NCBI GenBank assembly: GCA_964036045.1
Contig: OZ038378.1
Span: forward strand, 143,154,910-143,218,909
DNA length: 64,000 bases
Direction: 5' to 3'
DNA from: Eutreptiella sp. 'Long Island Sound 2002'
Lineage: Eukaryota > Euglenozoa > Euglenophyceae > Eutreptiales > Eutreptiaceae
Made by a program: the position numbers and the translations under genes. Of this stretch, positions 50,101-60,432 are shown piece by piece (position 1 is the stretch's first letter; each line of letters starts with the position of its first letter). The notes below the pieces were generated by a model. The model was not told the DNA's origin. It searched no databases and saw only the letters and a list, made by a program, of their open reading frames with translations.

Positions 50101-53069
50101 GGCGTCGAAGAGGAAGTCTCTGACGCCTTCCCCCAGGGTGGCCGCCTGGACCAGGGTGGCCGCCCGGATGGGGGTGCTGGTGCCGGAGGTGCGGAGGTAC
50201 AGCACGACGTCCTGTTCCCCGAGTCCCCGGAGGTGCTGCCGTACCGCTGCGGGGTTGTGTAGGGCGTAGGGTTCGGCCGGTACGGCGACTGGTGGTGCGG
50301 GGTGTGATGGGGGGGGTGGTGTGGGTTGGGGGGGGTGGTCATCGTTGTCGCGCGTGGGGTCTGGTGATGGGGTCTCCTGTGGCGGTCGCGGGAGGGGGGA
50401 TTCGCGGTGGCGTGTGTCGGCGGGGGTATCGACGTCGATTGGCTGGTGCTGGCTGCCGCGTGTTGTGTCCGTGGCCTAGTCTCGGGGGGGGGCGGGGGGG
50501 GGGTGGTGTGGGGGTGGCGCTGTTGGTGGTGGGGGGGGCGGGGGTGGGTGTTGTGCTGGCTGGGGGTCTGGGCGTCCCTGTGGGTCGTTTGGGTGTTGCG
50601 TGTGTGCGCCGTGCGGCCCTTGCGGTTCTTGACTGGTTGTGGTGCCGGGGTGTGGGTGGGAGGCGGCCGCATGAGCGTCCGGGTGGGGCTGTGGTCCGTA
50701 TGTAATGGGTGGCTGCTGGTGGATGGTGCTCGCTGGTATGGGGTGTGGGTTGGGGGGCTGCTGGTGGTGGTGGGGTGGGGGGGGCGGGGGTGGGTGTTGT
50801 GCCGGCTGGGGGTCAGGGCGTCCCTGTGGGTCGTGTGGGTCTTGCGTGTGTGCGCCGTGTGGCCCTTGCGGTTCTTGACTGGTTGTGGTGCCGGGGTGCG
50901 GGTGGGAGGCGGCCGCATGAGCCCCCGCGTGGGGCTGTGGTCCGTATGTGATGGGTGGCTGTTGGTGGATGGTGCTCGCTGGTATGGGGTGTGGGTGGGG
51001 GGGCTGTTGGTGGTGGTGGGGCGCTCCTACTAGGCCCTGGTGTTGCTGGTGTGTGTGCGCGGCTCCTCGCGGGTCCATGGGGGTGTACCGTGGCTCGTAT
51101 GTCGTGGGCCCCTGTAGCGGGGGCGGCGGGTGGTGCTGGACCGCGTGGTGGTGGTGTGGAGGGTGTGCCGGTTGTGTGTGGTACCCCGGCGTTGGTGGGT
51201 GTGGTGGCAGGGGCTGGTGGTGGTGGAACACGTGATGGTGTGGTGCGGTGATGTGCGCTATGTGGGGTGCATGGTTCGCGGGGCCTGGTTGTGCTGGGGC
51301 GTGGTGGGGATGTTGCTGGTGGGGGTCGCTGTAGCTTGGGGGCATTAGGGGGTAGGGGTTGGGAGGGACGGGGGCGTGGTGGTGGTGTTGGTGGTGCCAT
51401 GTCCCCTGGGTCTGCGCGTATGGTGGTCCTGGCATAGTGTGGACGTGTGTGGGCGGTGGTGGCTGACTGGGCTGCAGGGTTTGGGTGCTGCGGTACGGTG
51501 GTGGTGGTGGGCGCTGGCGGTGGCGGTGTTGTTGGTGTGCCCCGGGGGTCTGGGCGTGGGGTGGTGCGGTGTGGCTGGACCCGGGCCTTGGTCGGGGCGT
51601 CGCGCCCTGCTGGTGGACGCGTTGGCGGGCCCCCTGACCTGTCTTGGTCTTCTTGGCCTGGTGGGTGTCGGGGGCGGGTGAACCCCCCTGTCCCTGTGGG
51701 GGCGACGGGGAGCGGGCGTGCCAGCGGTGTGCCTCTTGGAGGCTCGTCTTGAGGCCTCTGACGTAGGTTTCCTGGTCCGTGAGGCCCATCCGCGTGGCGG
51801 TGGCCTCGTCGGGGGCGGCCAGGTGGGCGTCCCGAAAAGACGCCCAGCCCTCCGGGGGCGTCTGTTGTGCGGGGTGGGGGTGGTGTGCCGGGTAGAGGAG
51901 TGCGCTGAGGGGTTAAGGTGTTCCCTTCCGTCGGCCGAGGGCGTTTTTGAACCGGCGGCAGGTGATTCGGAGGTAGGCTGCTATCTCCTCTGGTGCCGTG
52001 TCGGCCCACGCTTCCGGCGTCAGGGCTGCTGCTTGGGGGGCCGGGAGTTGTGGATCTGGGAGGTGTAGGTCTCGGTGGTGGAGGTATAGGGCGAGGAGGA
52101 TGTGGCGGGCCGCCACGTTCAAGCCGCCTCCGCTGTGGCGTAGGGGTGGGCTGTGGGGGGGCAGGGGTGTGCTGCCCGTGGCCACGGCTATGGTCCATGC
52201 GTGGTCCGCCGCGTCCGCCACGTAGTACCCTCCCAGGTGGTCCCGGAGGGTGTCGGTGAGGAACCCGAAGGAGCTGGGGTGGCTGGCGGGGTGGGGTGCG
52301 GCTGGGGCCGCGGGCCGCTCGTGGTGGCGGGGGTTGAGGTCCCCGCAGTGGGGGCAGCGGCTGAGGCGGTGCGCGGCTCCCAGGGAAACCCAGTGGTCTG
52401 GGTTGCAGGGCAGGGCTGTCTGTGGTAGCCGCCGGCTAACGCAGAGGGGACATGCGGTGGCTGGTGGTTGGTGGTACCTGTGGACGGACGGCGGCGTGGG
52501 GGGATGGGGGCTGGTGGCGCGTGCATGCTGGTGGGAGTGTGTGCGGTGCCTGTGGCGTCCGTGTGTGCTGTGCCAGTGCTGTGCTCGGTGGATGGTGTGT
52601 AGACGTGGTGGGGGTTCCATGTTGGTATGTCACGGGGTAGGTTCTCATGGTTGGTAGAACAGGAGTTTGAGGAGGTGGGCTTGGTCTGTTGGGGGCAGGG
52701 TTGCCGCATGCTGCAGGTATTTGTGGGTGCGGTATGTGAGCTGCTCCGCCGTCTTGGCAACGGCCGTCCGCTGCATGTGCGCCGCCGTGGCCTGGGGGTC
52801 CTCCCCGTGGGTGCGTAGCAAGGTGTAGACGGCAGTGGGGACGAGTCCCCTGCGGACTGCCTCGAGCACCTCCGTGTGCTTGAGGACGGTGGTGAGTTGC
52901 TGGGTCGCCGGGGACTGCGTCAGCCATCCGGCGTGCTGTGCGATGGTGTGGGTTGGGTTCCAGTCTGTGAGGGTGTCCAGTCCTCTGTACAGGGGGCACG
53001 CCTTGAAGTGGTCCCATGTTTCTTCTTCCGCGTGGCTGCAGATGCATTTGGTGTGTCCTGCGGGGACGT
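47122..53069 (-). pseudogene. LINE E ORF2 C-terminal part: zinc finger, linker, ULP1-like domain, Pro-rich tail
   Basis: One minus-strand frame stays open for about 5.9 kb apart from a few stops (TGA 52645, TGA near 52630, TAA 51913, TAG 50476, TAA 49180). In order: a LINE-type finger KCICSHAEEETWDHFKACP; ACPLC ... RCPHC; a His/Pro/Gln-rich linker (51790-50480) with 248-bp DNA repeats; then the ULP1-like part. That part has AVRQHLRGLGEQDVVLYLRT, GVRDFLFDAFLHVA, RIWVPPIDWGRHLV, YNLHYTLS (candidate His), VVHGTDSLL (candidate Asp) and GRAMYCLAKWTQRTW (conserved Cys; typical QxxxxDCG not seen). A Thr/Lys/Pro-rich tail follows, with a likely frameshift at the C7 run 48069-48075. GC-rich DNA has few stops, so the single-ORF view is an inference, but LINE D shares the order. 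Confidence 0.6.
50535..51027. repeat. Two tandem ~248-bp repeats in the LINE E linker
   Basis: Copies start near 50541 and 50789 (GTGGGTGTTGTGC-GGCTGGGGGTC). On the minus strand they encode a repeated PNPHPIPASTIHQQPPITYG plus ASHPHPGTTTSQEPQGPHGA segment. Confidence 0.9.
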
Positions 53070-53074
53070 GGATC
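53070..53074. repeat. Target-site duplication of gypsy C, left (GGATC)
   Basis: GGATC directly before the left LTR; the same five bases follow the right LTR at 63822-63826. Confidence 0.95.
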
Positions 53075-53606
53075 TGAAAGTGCTGCCCTGGGTCGTTGTG
53101 GGTGCCGGAGGGCTCGGGGCCGGCAAGACCAGTGGGGCAGGCACGCGAGGAGTCTCCCTGGATGCTGTTATTGGGGGTAGAACCGGACACTCGGACACCA
53201 ACGGAGGCGAGAGCAGCGACAACAGAAGCAAGATCCATGCTGATTGTGGTCCGGCAGAAAATCCCAGTCTATGAAGAAAATTGAGGGGAATTATTCTAAA
53301 TACATCTGAGTGTCCAAAACTGTCCGAATGAATTTAAATAATCCATTTATGTAAAATTGTATGGCCGATCAGGCCCGCGAGCGCGCGCCAGCGGCAAATG
53401 GCGATTCCAGCTAAAATAGCGGAATGCGGCGGATTTACGGGAAATGGACCGCGGAATCAAATCCGGCATATCAGAAATATATAGGAAATATCCTGTGACT
53501 GAGCTGCGAGGCGGCAATTCCGCCGAAGCAAAGAAAATGACCAAAATGTAGCCAATCTGGGCAGAATGTCTGAAAGTCTGAGCAGATGGGGCTAGCCGCA
53601 CTTACA
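53075..53606 (-). repeat. 3' LTR of gypsy C
   Basis: 532 bp, plus-strand TGAAAGTGCTG ... CCGCACTTACA. Differences from the 5' LTR include GATCAGG/GACCAGG, CTAAAAT/CTAGAAT and GAAAGTCTG/GAAAATCTG. Confidence 0.95.
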
Positions 53607-53616
53607 CTCCCCCTCC
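53607..53616 (-). promoter_or_regulatory. Polypurine tract of gypsy C
   Basis: Minus strand GGAGGGGGAG immediately upstream of the 3' LTR; primes plus-strand DNA synthesis in LTR elements. Confidence 0.85.
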
Positions 53617-55242
53617 AAAAACACACTGGGGTGTGTCGCTACGTCAACGAAGAACGTAGTGCGGGTAAGTCCCAGAAAAACATAGAAACGTAGCCTCGAT
53701 GAGGCGAAATCTGCTTGATCTGACCTGATTTGGGCTGAATTGGCACTGAATCAGGCTGGATGAACCTGAAATGAGACAGAATGAGAAGTGACGAACAGTC
53801 CTCCGTGCAGTAAAACATTAGGTCACGGGCTAAAAAGCATGTAAACGTATCGAGAATCGATACCAAACCATGCATTGGTTGAGAATGAGGTAGATTATTG
53901 GTGGATTGAGTGGGGGGATCAAGAATTGGAGTGACATCTCAGCGCTCTGGCACAGTTTCGCTGTCGCGGGCACGCTACGGTGTCCTCGCCGAACTCTACA
54001 TCGTGTTATCCCGCTTTTGTCGTTCTGAAAAGTACAGCATGTGACTCAGATTTGGCGCATCTGGTGGATGATCACAAGATTCAGCATTAATTTGGAGCAG
54101 AGATTAAGGGGATTAAGCAATCACAGAGAGGTTAAACAAATACACATGTAGTCTACAGACCCTAAGTGAACCACGGAAGGTAAAGATGTTTTTCCGTTCA
54201 CCTAGATCTAGACAGATCTTCGAGGAATGATGGGAGATGACAAGGAAATCAATCTAAATTGTCCTAACATGAGTAAATTCCCTAAGATGAAGGTGAAATG
54301 AAGCGGAATGTGTACAACTGAAACTACCAACACCTTCGTTTAGACTAAAGTTAATATATATTGTCGTTTATTCAGCTCAATTGTGCTTTCCGGCACATTG
54401 GTTCGCGAGCATCTAACAGATTCTATCAAAATGTGGATCATGTGATGATGCATCATGATGGGACATGCTGGCCCTGGATCCTCGGCATGTAACGCGCCGA
54501 AGGTTCACGGAAGGCGCTTTACTGACAGTATATAACTGAGAGACACCGAATTTACAGTGGCGGTGGTGTCAATCGACTTGGACAAGGCCAATCTTTCGAA
54601 TGAGTCCCACAAGACACTTGGATTCACCATTCTCGACAGTTTCTGGTCGGATTGAGCTCACATTGGCGTGTGCCAAAAATACAACGAAGCTTACGGACTT
54701 CAGAGATTGCTGTTAGAAGTCCCTAGAGCTCCTATCTGAAGGTTGTCTGAACAATTGACGTCTGGGTTTCGTACAACAGTGGCAGAATGATGGACAAACC
54801 TGAGAAATTGAAGGTAAATTTGAGGATCCTGGATCTGAATCTGGACTTTGGCGTCAGCATCACAACAAATGAAGGTGAGATCTGAGTTCCTGGCGTCGCA
54901 TCTGGTGCAGCCAGTACTACAGGGGTTGCCTGTAGGGGTGCATGTCACCGGCCGGTGTTTTGATTATGTACATTTGCTTCCATCTGCACGAGTAGCCAAA
55001 TTCCAAAGATGCACAGACCAACAGAGACAAGATTACCCCGAATCTGCCTGAATTAAGCCTGAGTTTGGTTTTTTCTGAACACGGCAGCACACTCCGTCAG
55101 CGTATCTACGCCTTGTCTGCCGAACGGAGACCAAAGAAAAGTTGATTGACGTCAAATTATCAAACATTCGCAGTTCTCCACATCATGACATAAACAGAAA
55201 GAATGAACAGTGGATTGAGCAGAATGTGGTAGGATGGCTTCC
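53617..55242 (-). other. Noncoding 3' region of gypsy C
   Basis: 1.6 kb between the pol stop and the polypurine tract. AT-richer, no conserved ORF on either strand, and no similarity seen to the 3' regions of gypsy A or B. Confidence 0.6.
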
Positions 55243-58200
55243 TCAATTCGGCCAAGCACGAATACAGGTGACCACCAACCTGTCTGGTCGGGTCCTGGTA
55301 CGGCTTGGGCGCTGCAAATCAGCGGCCGAACTCGAAGCTTGGTCCTCATGTGGTTCCTGGGCTGGCCTGACCGCAGGAGGGGGGATCGACGGATCAGCCC
55401 TGGAATGTGGCTGCTGAGGGCCGTAAAAGGCTGGATCTCGATTCACCACAGGTCGTTTTCCGTCGCTCTCCACTTGTCTGTCTGGTTTCGACAAACAATC
55501 TGTCAGGAGTACTCCAATTTCGGGGTGCTTCTTGAGGAAGTCAATGAACCCCTTGGTGTATCCATGGACAAAAGATTGGGCTGGTTCCCACTTGTTGTGA
55601 CTGGAATCAAAGCCCCTCCACTCACACCGAAATTCCCATTCGCCCTTGGCGTCACGTCTTGCTTCAACAATCCTCTTGAGTTCGTACTTTCCCCCTTCGA
55701 TTACCCGATCGGACAAGTGTTTTGTAGTCCAAAAAAGGGGTTTAACCCGATCCTTGGGGGAGGGGATCTCTCTCTTAAGGCGATCGCCCGAAACGTCAAT
55801 TTCCCTGCTGACATCCACACGAATCCTCCACCTGTTCTCACCAAGACGCGCTGTAACAGCGAATGGCCCCTCCCACAAGGGAAGAAGCTTGTCATCTCCG
55901 TCCAGGGTGGTTTCGGATTTTCGAAGCCAAACTCGATCATCGACTTCAAAATTGTGGGGGTTTTTTCGACCTTGATTTTGAACCCAAAGCCAGTCAGCTT
56001 GATGCTTCTCGATTAATTTCGACACAGATTTATCTGCTCGTTGGAGTTCGTCCAAAAACAGCGAAGCATCCTTACAGGGGCGAGGATTATTCAACGGCAT
56101 GTTCCACCAACACTTCTTTCGTCCAAAGACAATTTCATTTGGAGAAAGGCCATGATACAAAGGCGTGTTGTGGTAACGGCGAAGCAATGCGAAGAGAACT
56201 TCAAGCCAGTGGAAATCCTTCTCACTGGCGAGCTCCTTACGAAGCATATTTATAACAGAGCGGCCGGCTCTTTCGCCAGGCAGCGCTCGATGCGAGTGGA
56301 TTTCACACCTGAGGTGGTGGATTCCAAGGCGAGCACACAATTCTCTCCACCATTCGGAGGTGTACTCTTTGCCTGAGTCCGTGACCACCTCGGATGGGAC
56401 GTCCCAGCCTCCCATCCAGGTCTGCGCGCACCATTTGGCGGCAGCCTTGCCAGTCATCGACTCAATGTTGCAAGGCAACACTTGAATGTAGCCGGAATGA
56501 CGGCACTGAATAAGGAGCACACCATTGACTTTTTTGTTAGTCCAATGGCACTCTTCGTCATCGAGTTCACCGAGATAGAAGAAATCACTGGTGACTCTGT
56601 TAAAGAGACGCTCGGGAATAGGATGAGGCCTCAGATGGCCGTGCTTCTTCGCGCTGGGAGGCGTCGAGACAGCACATTGGGCACATCCGGCAGCTACTTT
56701 CATGCAATGAGTGTAGAGCCTCGATCCAAACAACCTATGCCTAATCATCGACCACAGTCGACGGCCATGTGCGTGGGGGGACTCCCATTTGTGCCACCAG
56801 TTTAACACTCGGGGGGCTAGGGCGTCTGGCACACACAATTTACCCTCCATCCACAGCTTCCCCCCATCCAACGAGTACTCTGCAAAAATCCCATCCCTGT
56901 GAGCATCCTTGGATTTGAGATTTCCAAAGACCTCTTTAAACATGGGATCCTGCAGGTAATCGGACGTCCAGTCACGGATGATCAGGGAATCCTTCGGCAG
57001 GGGTGGAGTTTTGGCCGGATCTCGACGCTTAATGCCCTCGATCAACCGAAATCGACTTACTTGTCGGGTATAGTCAAACCGTTTCACACTCCCTGAGGAG
57101 GGATCGGTGACCTTTTCCACGACTTTCAGCGTTTTGGTGCAGATCTCGTGAGCATGCGCCGGATCTGTGATGGCCGTGATGTCGTGACACGGCAATGCGT
57201 GCTGTTTAACAGCGCACTGCATGCATGCACGTCGAATGAGTTTCTTTTCTTCCTGATCCCATTCGATGATTACATGGCGGTCCTGCTCCGTACCATGGAT
57301 GTTGGTACTTTGCAGCCCCTCTGAGGCGGGGTAAGCCCATCGGCTCAGAGCATCCGCTACCGTGTTGTGTTTTCCAGGCAGATACGACACATGGAGGTCA
57401 AACAGAGAGAGAAATTCGTGCCATCTGGCCCGTCGACCAGCTGGGCTCGCGACAGTATCAATGTGTTCGGTGGCCCAATACTCCAGAGATCGATGATCCG
57501 TCAGGACCTCGACTCGATTGGTGCCAACCCACGATTGGTACTTTTTTAGAGCGCAAATTATGGCATACGTTTCTTGCTCACGCGGCGACCATTGCATTTG
57601 GCGTGGGGCTAGCTTCCGAGACCAAAATGCAAGAGGGTAATGATCGCCGGTGGCTTCATCAACCTGTTCAAGGACAGCTCCGATCGCGTACCTAGATGCG
57701 TCGGTTCTAATGTAGAAGGGTCTGTCAAATTTGGGCACATGCAACGTGGCGACTTCGCAGAGGGCTGCCTTCAAGTGATGGAAGGCCTCCTCGCACTCGT
57801 CAGTCCACTTGACACGAACCTTTGAACCTGCCTTGCCCGCATCTCGCCCTACCTTCAATAATTCAGTCAGGGGGGCAGCAAATTTGGCATAATTCGGCAC
57901 AAAAGTGTGGTAAAAATTGCAACAACCCAGGAATCCTCTCAACTCCGTGATCGTCTCAGGGCGCTTCCACTTCTGAATAGCGACGAGGTTCCCTGGACTG
58001 GGTCGTCGAGTGCCATTCTCTAGGAGAGAACCACAAAATTCGACTGATTTTAAAAATAATTTTCCCTTCTTTGGCCCACAAATCAGCTGATTGGCATCAA
58101 GAATATCCAAAACTTGGTTCAGCTGCTTCTCATGTAGGGCCACCAGCTCGGCTTCGGTCAGTCCCTCCCCCTCCGTCGCGATGATTATGTCATCTATGTA

Positions 58201-60426
58201 CACACTCACGAAGGCACGAAGCTCCGGATGGGTTGTGAACAGCACATCCTCCATCATTCTTTGAAAAAATGAGGGGGCGTTCTTCAGCCCCATGGGCATG
58301 ACGGTCCATTGGACTGGGCCACATGGCGTGCACATACAGGTAAGAGGTCTGCTGTCCTTCCTCAACGGCATTTGGTGAAAGCCGTGACGGAGATCCAGCA
58401 CAGAGAACAAACGACCTCTCGCCCTCTTGGCAATTTCCTCCTCAATGAGGGGCAGGGGGTGCGAATCCGCCTTTGTTTCGGCGTTGAGATTGCGAAAATC
58501 AACCACCATTCGCCAACCATCAATGGTGTTCTGGTCTGCAGGCGGTGGCTTCGGGACTGTGAAGGGTGAACAGCACCATTCGCTGGTCATACAACCCTCA
58601 AGCCAACCAAATTCCCTGAGATTTCTATCGATGATTTTTCTGAGAATCTCATGTTTGTGTCCATGATTTTCATAAGGGCGCTGTTTTTTTGCCTTATACC
58701 CTTCACGAAGCTCGATGAAGGCTTCACCGAACTGCCCACGGACAGGGGGGTCCTTGATCAACTTTCCTGAAAGGGTTGTATCCTTCCGTTCCTCAAAAAT
58801 CTTTTCTCTTGACTTTGAACACAATTCGGTGTCCACCTGATCGCCAGGAATTACTGTCGAAAAAACTTTGGCGACTTCTTCGGCTTTGGCAGGCAGAATC
58901 TTCTTACGGATGTCCCTAAACAGGTCCGTATCAACTGCCTCTTGAAGATAGGTGGGTCTTGTGTCGAAATCCCAGAGATTTTCCTCGTGATCCAGCTCCT
59001 CGAAAGGATCCATGAAAGCTTCCACAGGGGGTTTTTCATAAAAAACTCTGAATTTGCGGTGCGATTGGGGATTTTTCCTCGCCCGTGCACTGAAGATTCT
59101 TTTCGATGTCGACCGTATTGGGGAAGAGGGAGACGAGGCGGATCCATTGGACGTTGAATCACCTTGGGTATCTGACGGACAAAAATCAGAAAAAATAGAT
59201 TCATCATCAGTACCACGCTCAACCTCAGATTCTGACCCAACACAAGAATCAGTACCAGAATCAGCAGAATTAGAGTCAGAAAGCTTTCCATCCACCAGGA
59301 ATGCAAGCGAACTCCAGGACCGCTGTGGCAGGGGACCTGTGTCGTCCCTGGCATACAGCTTAATCTTCCTGGGAAGTTCGATGTAATCTACACAAATGTC
59401 TTGTAATTCCTGAAACCAAGGCTTGTCGTCCCACAAAGGCACAACTAAAATTGCCTGGGTTTTATCTTGCTTGATTTTGTGGATGACCTGCTGGATTAAG
59501 TGAAACGGAGGATTAATCCACAACTTCTTGTCCCATTTGTGGGTCCAAGCGTCGCTGAAGTGCTTATCAAAGCGCTTGTTTGTACGGTTAGCAAAGGCAT
59601 CATACTGGGGCCAAAAGGAATGATGTTCATGAAAGTATTCACAAATTGCATCGCGCCATTTGTCGACAACTCTGTAGGATGAAGAGTGCCAGCGCGAAGG
59701 GCGTCGTGGCTGGGAGTCCCTACGAAGACATTCTAACTCTTGGGAGTAATCGGCACTCCCATTCACCTCTGCAATGGTGACATCTTCACCAAATTTTGGT
59801 GTCACTTTTTGCTTCAAAAATTCTTCTGCACTTTTAAACCCTGCGTGCAAAAAACGAAATTCAGGACGCTCCAAAGGACCTGACTCCAGCAAAAAACAAC
59901 GACGATGACCTACGGGCGCTACCCTGTTCTTGCGAAGCCAAGGATGGCCCAAATAAAGGTCATACTTTATGTCAGCACGGTAGAAGTAGTCATCCTTAAG
60001 AACAACTTCTTCCACATTTTGCTCCTCCCAAAGGTCTTGAGCGACCAAATGGGTGGATATATAACAACCGCGTTGCCCACCTGCGAGAGAATGTCCAGAA
60101 ACTCCCTCGAGGGTAACAGGATGAGGCGACTCAAACACGCAGTCGTCGGGTAAGAATGCATTGGATTGGAGATTTACCTCTGATCCATTATCACACAAAC
60201 AGGTGGCGAGGTGGAAATTTCCCTTGCAATCAGAGACCCACAGCTTTGTGACAAACTGACGAGCCCTGTGCTTGGACTGTACACCAACCTCGTCCACTAC
60301 AACAGAAGGATCCGCTGCCGGATCCAGGGGAGAGGAGACAAGTGACCCTACATCAAGTAATGGTCGATCAGGAATTTGGGGATCATGCCTGAAATCGCCT
60401 GGGGAGGGGCGATTTTCGTGGCTCCC
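55243..60426 (-). CDS. Gypsy C Pol: protease, Dam-like domain, RT, RNase H, integrase, chromodomain
   Basis: No stop from the gag UAG onward; residues counted from the GTG codon at 60297. Protease-like ATCLCDNGSEVNLQSNAFL (DNGS at 36-39, a variant of D-S/T-G). Dam-like domain about 215-310: YDAFANRTNKRFDKHFSDAW, LWINPPFHLIQQVIHKI (NPPF 262-265), AILVVPLWDDKPWFQEL, YIELPRKIKLYARD. RT with YIDDI (700-703). RNase H from TDASRYAIGAVLEQ (~865) to NTVADALSR. Integrase His1169/His1175 or 1177 and Cys1205/Cys1208, core Asp1238, Asp1307 (VTDSGKEY) and Glu1342. Chromodomain 1537-1590 (YELKRIVEARRDAKGEWEF ... HNKWEP). Complete for its family and free of breaks, so probably competent. Confidence 0.93.
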   Translation of the reverse strand, partial: GSHENRPSPGDFRHDPQIPDRPLLDVGSLVSSPLDPAADPSVVVDEVGVQSKHRARQFVTKLWVSDCKGNFHLATCLCDNGSEVNLQSNAFLPDDCVFESPHPVTLEGVSGHSLAGGQRGCYISTHLVAQDLWEEQNVEEVVLKDDYFYRADIKYDLYLGHPWLRKNRVAPVGHRRCFLLESGPLERPEFRFLHAGFKSAEEFLKQKVTPKFGEDVTIAEVNGSADYSQELECLRRDSQPRRPSRWHSSSYRVVDKWRDAICEYFHEHHSFWPQYDAFANRTNKRFDKHFSDAWTHKWDKKLWINPPFHLIQQVIHKIKQDKTQAILVVPLWDDKPWFQELQDICVDYIELPRKIKLYARDDTGPLPQRSWSSLAFLVDGKLSDSNSADSGTDSCVGSESEVERGTDDESIFSDFCPSDTQGDSTSNGSASSPSSPIRSTSKRIFSARARKNPQSHRKFRVFYEKPPVEAFMDPFEELDHEENLWDFDTRPTYLQEAVDTDLFRDIRKKILPAKAEEVAKVFSTVIPGDQVDTELCSKSREKIFEERKDTTLSGKLIKDPPVRGQFGEAFIELREGYKAKKQRPYENHGHKHEILRKIIDRNLREFGWLEGCMTSEWCCSPFTVPKPPPADQNTIDGWRMVVDFRNLNAETKADSHPLPLIEEEIAKRARGRLFSVLDLRHGFHQMPLRKDSRPLTCMCTPCGPVQWTVMPMGLKNAPSFFQRMMEDVLFTTHPELRAFVSVYIDDIIIATEGEGLTEAELVALHEKQLNQVLDILDANQLICGPKKGKLFLKSVEFCGSLLENGTRRPSPGNLVAIQKWKRPETITELRGFLGCCNFYHTFVPNYAKFAAPLTELLKVGRDAGKAGSKVRVKWTDECEEAFHHLKAALCEVATLHVPKFDRPFYIRTDASRYAIGAVLEQVDEATGDHYPLAFWSRKLAPRQMQWSPREQETYAIICALKKYQSWVGTNRVEVLTDHRSLEYWATEHIDTVASPAGRRARWHEFLSLFDLHVSYLPGKHNTVADALSRWAYPASEGLQSTNIHGTEQDRHVIIEWDQEEKKLIRRACMQCAVKQHALPCHDITAITDPAHAHEICTKTLKVVEKVTDPSSGSVKRFDYTRQVSRFRLIEGIKRRDPAKTPPLPKDSLIIRDWTSDYLQDPMFKEVFGNLKSKDAHRDGIFAEYSLDGGKLWMEGKLCVPDALAPRVLNWWHKWESPHAHGRRLWSMIRHRLFGSRLYTHCMKVAAGCAQCAVSTPPSAKKHGHLRPHPIPERLFNRVTSDFFYLGELDDEECHWTNKKVNGVLLIQCRHSGYIQVLPCNIESMTGKAAAKWCAQTWMGGWDVPSEVVTDSGKEYTSEWWRELCARLGIHHLRCEIHSHRALPGERAGRSVINMLRKELASEKDFHWLEVLFALLRRYHNTPLYHGLSPNEIVFGRKKCWWNMPLNNPRPCKDASLFLDELQRADKSVSKLIEKHQADWLWVQNQGRKNPHNFEVDDRVWLRKSETTLDGDDKLLPLWEGPFAVTARLGENRWRIRVDVSREIDVSGDRLKREIPSPKDRVKPLFWTTKHLSDRVIEGGKYELKRIVEARRDAKGEWEFRCEWRGFDSSHNKWEPAQSFVHGYTKGFIDFLKKHPEIGVLLTDCLSKPDRQVESDGKRPVVNRDPAFYGPQQPHSRADPSIPPPAVRPAQEPHEDQASSSAADLQRPSRTRTRPDRLVVTCIRAWPN

Positions 60427-60432
60427 CTAGGC
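60427..60432 (-). promoter_or_regulatory. Leaky UAG between gag and pol of gypsy C (proposed)
   Basis: Gag and pol share one frame; UAG is followed by GGG. The same arrangement, UAG GGG, is at 36785-36790 in gypsy A. Readthrough of a gag UAG is established for gammaretroviruses; here it is inferred from frame continuity in two elements. Confidence 0.65.

Larger units (their letters stand above)
45586..53074 (-). mobile_element. LINE E, 3' portion up to the gypsy C insertion
   Basis: The minus-strand 3' end is marked by (ACCT)n at about 45586-45601, inside the RT of gypsy B. The element continues to 53074, is interrupted by gypsy C, and resumes at 63827 to the right edge. It is very GC-rich, unlike the gypsy elements around it. 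It contains the terminal zinc finger of ORF2, a second Cys pair region, a His/Pro/Gln-rich linker, a ULP1-like domain, a Pro/Thr/Lys-rich segment and repeat-rich 3' DNA. Confidence 0.7.
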
